Shown here piece after piece: positions 62,003 through 64,000 of a DNA stretch of 64,000 nucleotides. The DNA lies in the NCBI GenBank assembly GCA_017395085.1, contig JAFPWF010000017.1:81918-145917 (forward strand). Reading direction: 5' to 3'. The notes beneath the pieces are model-generated. The model was not told the DNA's origin and did not search any database. It saw only the letters and a list, made by a program, of their open reading frames with translations. This DNA is from Oscillospiraceae bacterium (lineage in GTDB: Bacteria; Bacillota; Clostridia; Oscillospirales; Oscillospiraceae). The translations under genes and the position numbers were made by a program. Positions within the stretch are counted from its first letter, which is position 1. The number at the start of each line of letters is the position of its first letter.

Positions 62003-63826
62003 ATGAAAAAAACCCTTGCACTGATCCTTGCACTTGCCATGGTATTTGCGCTGACGGCGTGCGGCGGATCTTCGGCTCCGGCAGCAACTGAAACAGCTGC
62101 TGGTGATGCAGCGACGGCATCAGAAATTGCAGTATGTCTCGCTTCAGAACCCGACACCCTCGACCCTGCATTGAACTCTGCGGTAGACGGTGCCACACTG
62201 GTTAGCCATCTGTTCTCTGGCCTTGCCAAATGGGCACAAGATGACAACGGCGCTCTTGTAATAGTTCCTGATGCAGCCGAAGAACTGGTAGAAGGCGTCG
62301 TGAACGAAGACGGAACCGTCACCTATACTTATACCCTGCGTGACGGCCTGAAATGGTCCGACGGTCAGGATGTCACAGCTGCCGACTTCGCTTTTGCATG
62401 GCAGCGTGCGGCCTCTGTTGAGCTCGGTGCCGACTATGGCTACATGTTCGAAGTGGTTGATGGATACGATGACATCTGGGCAGATGATCCTCCTGAAGGC
62501 GCAAAGTTGAACGTGAAAGCAGTCGACGACAAGACTCTCGAGGTAACACTTGCTAATGCGGTTGCATATTGGAATGAGCTGCTTGCATTCCCGACTTATT
62601 TCCCGGTACGTGAAGATGTCGTTGCAGACGAAGGATGGGCGACTGATCCTTCCACCTATGTTTCGAACGGTGCTTATACTATGACTGGTTGGGATCATAA
62701 CAGCTTGATTACCCTTGAAAAGAACCCCAACTATGTAAATGCTGACGAAGTTCTCATGGACAAGATTAACTTCTATCTGTCCGACGATGCCAACAACCAG
62801 CTTACGAACTTCAAGAACGGTACTTGGCAGATGATCGACGATGTCCCGACCAACGAGATTCCTGCTCTGAAAAAGGATTATCCCGATGAGTTTAAGGTCG
62901 AAGGCCAAATCGGTACCTATTATGTCTGCTGGAATGTCAATGAAGACATTTTGCCTGCTGACAGTGGCCTCGAAGGTGTTGAGGCTGAAAATGCCAAGGC
63001 AGAAATTCGCAACGCAATCAGCCTGCTCTTTGACCGTAACTATATTGTTGAAGAGATTGGCCAGGCCGGGCAGGTTCCCGCATCCTCCTTTGTTGCAATG
63101 GGCATGACCAACCCTGACGGCAGCCAGTTTTATCAGACCGCCGGATCCAGCGCAGACTTTGACGGCTACTACAATGTTTCCGCCGATGCGCTTGAGGAGA
63201 ATTTTGCTCAGGCGGTTGAAGTACTGAAAAAATACTATGACTACGACGAAACGACCGGTATGTTCTCCGGTTTCCCGACCATGACTTATCTCTACAATAC
63301 CTCCGAAGGTCACAAGGCAATCGGTGAGTATCTGCAGAGTGCACTTGCAGGCGTTGGAATCACCATGAATCTGGAAAACCAGGAGTGGGCAACATTTTTG
63401 AATACCCGTAAGAACGGTGACTATTCTATCGCCCGCAACGGATGGCTTGCTGACTACAATGACCCCATTTGCTTCCTGGATATGTGGACTACTGCTTCCG
63501 GAAACAACGATGTTCAGTTTGGCAGAGACGCACACGCTGATATTGCAGCATACAGTCTGGATCTCACGGACCTCGGTTATGATGTAAAGGTTGAGAATGG
63601 TACATGGGCTGACACTTATGATGTTCTCATCAAGACGATTAAGTCCTGCACAGACAATGCTGTCCGTTATGAACTTATGCACCGTGCTGAGGATTTGCTC
63701 ATGAGCACCGGATGCATCTGCCCGCTCTACTTCTACACTGACCTGTTCATGATCAGCAAAGATGTAAAAGGCTTCTTCTCCAACCCGCTCGGCTACAAGT
63801 ACTTCATGTACTGCACAATCGGGTAA
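62003..63826 (+). CDS. oppA: Oligopeptide-binding lipoprotein (SBP family 5)
   Basis: A 607-residue substrate-binding lipoprotein. An ATG at 62003 with AAAGGA ahead starts MKKTLALILALAMVFALTACGG, a lipobox signal peptide (Cys near residue 20); the upstream in-frame ATG at 61973 would add ten residues. Mature motifs include AVCLASEPDTLDPALNSAVDGATLVSHLFSGLAKW, LRDGLKWSDGQDVTAADFAFAWQRA, and NGAYTMTGWDHNSLITLEKNPNYV, all typical of family 5 peptide-binding proteins. It lies at the outer face of the membrane. An insertion sequence begins 34 bases after the stop. Confidence 0.95.
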   Translation: MKKTLALILALAMVFALTACGGSSAPAATETAAGDAATASEIAVCLASEPDTLDPALNSAVDGATLVSHLFSGLAKWAQDDNGALVIVPDAAEELVEGVVNEDGTVTYTYTLRDGLKWSDGQDVTAADFAFAWQRAASVELGADYGYMFEVVDGYDDIWADDPPEGAKLNVKAVDDKTLEVTLANAVAYWNELLAFPTYFPVREDVVADEGWATDPSTYVSNGAYTMTGWDHNSLITLEKNPNYVNADEVLMDKINFYLSDDANNQLTNFKNGTWQMIDDVPTNEIPALKKDYPDEFKVEGQIGTYYVCWNVNEDILPADSGLEGVEAENAKAEIRNAISLLFDRNYIVEEIGQAGQVPASSFVAMGMTNPDGSQFYQTAGSSADFDGYYNVSADALEENFAQAVEVLKKYYDYDETTGMFSGFPTMTYLYNTSEGHKAIGEYLQSALAGVGITMNLENQEWATFLNTRKNGDYSIARNGWLADYNDPICFLDMWTTASGNNDVQFGRDAHADIAAYSLDLTDLGYDVKVENGTWADTYDVLIKTIKSCTDNAVRYELMHRAEDLLMSTGCICPLYFYTDLFMISKDVKGFFSNPLGYKYFMYCTIG

Positions 63827-63860
63827 GATCTACAAACAAAAAACACACCCCGGAGGTCAC

Positions 63861-64000
63861 TGAACCGCCCCAGATTGTGCGGACAGCACAAAAGAAGCCC
63901 CCTACATAGGGAATGAAATATTAAGCAACATGCTGACGTCGTTTTTCCAGCGGCGTCAGTTTTGTTTTAGTCTGGATACGCTGGTTATTGTAGAAGTAGA
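63861..64000. mobile_element. IS3-family insertion sequence, right-hand part truncated by window edge
   Basis: The terminus reads TGAACCGCCCCAGATTGTGC GGACA, matching the TG-start 'TGAACCGCCCC...TTGT.GGACA' type of IS150-group ends. The element continues past the window. The transposase C terminus on the minus strand begins 60 bases inside. Confidence 0.75.
63921..64000 (-). CDS. IS3-family transposase, C-terminal fragment (partial)
   Basis: On the minus strand a frame reads YFYNNQRIQTKTKLTPLEKR, then RQHVA and a stop (TAA at 63921-63923). 'YxNxxRIQxKxxLTPLExR' is the standard C terminus of the IS150/IS3 orfB DDE transposase. The rest of the gene is outside the window; nothing can be said on its integrity. 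It is transcribed toward oppA. Confidence 0.8.
   Translation of the reverse strand, partial: YFYNNQRIQTKTKLTPLEKRRQHVA

Noticed and set aside
62144-63682. A 512-codon open frame on the minus strand opposite oppA
   Set aside because: It lies fully inside oppA, has no ribosome binding site at its start and has no family features; long antisense frames are common opposite strongly biased coding sequence.

Overview
The window looks like chromosome of a Gram-positive anaerobe of the class Clostridia (Bacillota), probably gut- or rumen-associated. The reasons are strong GGAGG ribosome binding sites, near-consensus sigma-A promoters with 17-base spacers, an AddAB (not RecBCD) recombination nuclease, an ntp-type V-ATPase in the Enterococcus gene order, an EFR1 flavodoxin-ferredoxin, an rpsO-pnp pair, and lipoproteins and wall-type surface proteins without any outer-membrane genes. 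Base composition is near 50% GC except for one AT-rich giant surface-protein gene. The species cannot be named from the sequence alone.

Layout. 1-4.6 kb: end of a PurN-like gene, a PLP aminotransferase, and divergently an isopropylmalate/homocitrate-synthase-like enzyme with a sodium-dependent amino-acid-type symporter. 4.6-10.4 kb: a DNA-deoxyinosine glycosylase, AraD, a small alarmone hydrolase, a MATE exporter, and murF with a YjjG-type nucleotidase. 10.5-16 kb: an S41-like lipoprotein, two tandem CNNM/CorC membrane proteins, tRNA-Pro and an unknown secreted protein. 16.2-20.3 kb: two alpha/beta hydrolases, a membrane protein with a C-terminal Cys/His motif, an independently transcribed structured RNA of about 300 nt, and a PAP2 phosphatase.

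20.4-29.4 kb holds a complete nine-gene V-type ATPase operon (G-I-K-E-C-F-A-B-D) behind two strong promoters. Its K subunit keeps the ligands known for sodium binding, so it is probably a sodium pump or sodium-driven synthase and would pair with the sodium symporter at 3.1 kb. 29.4-33.4 kb: cdsA, EFR1, a HerA-like ATPase and a 108-aa orphan. 33.5-42 kb is a single gene for a 2821-residue secreted, membrane-anchored InlB-type repeat protein. The pseudouridine catabolism pair psuK-psuG starts inside its 3' end. The pair is followed by addB, addA, a 65-aa Nif11-like protein and a YdcF-family protein.

52-57.7 kb: prmA, pnp and rpsO on the minus strand and typA/bipA on the plus strand. 57.9-63.8 kb: a complete oligopeptide ABC transporter (oppBCDFA). 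The window ends inside an IS3-family insertion sequence whose terminus lies 34 bases after oppA.

The least explained items are the structured RNA at 19.0-19.3 kb, the giant surface protein and its link to psuK, and the small Nif11-like protein after addA.
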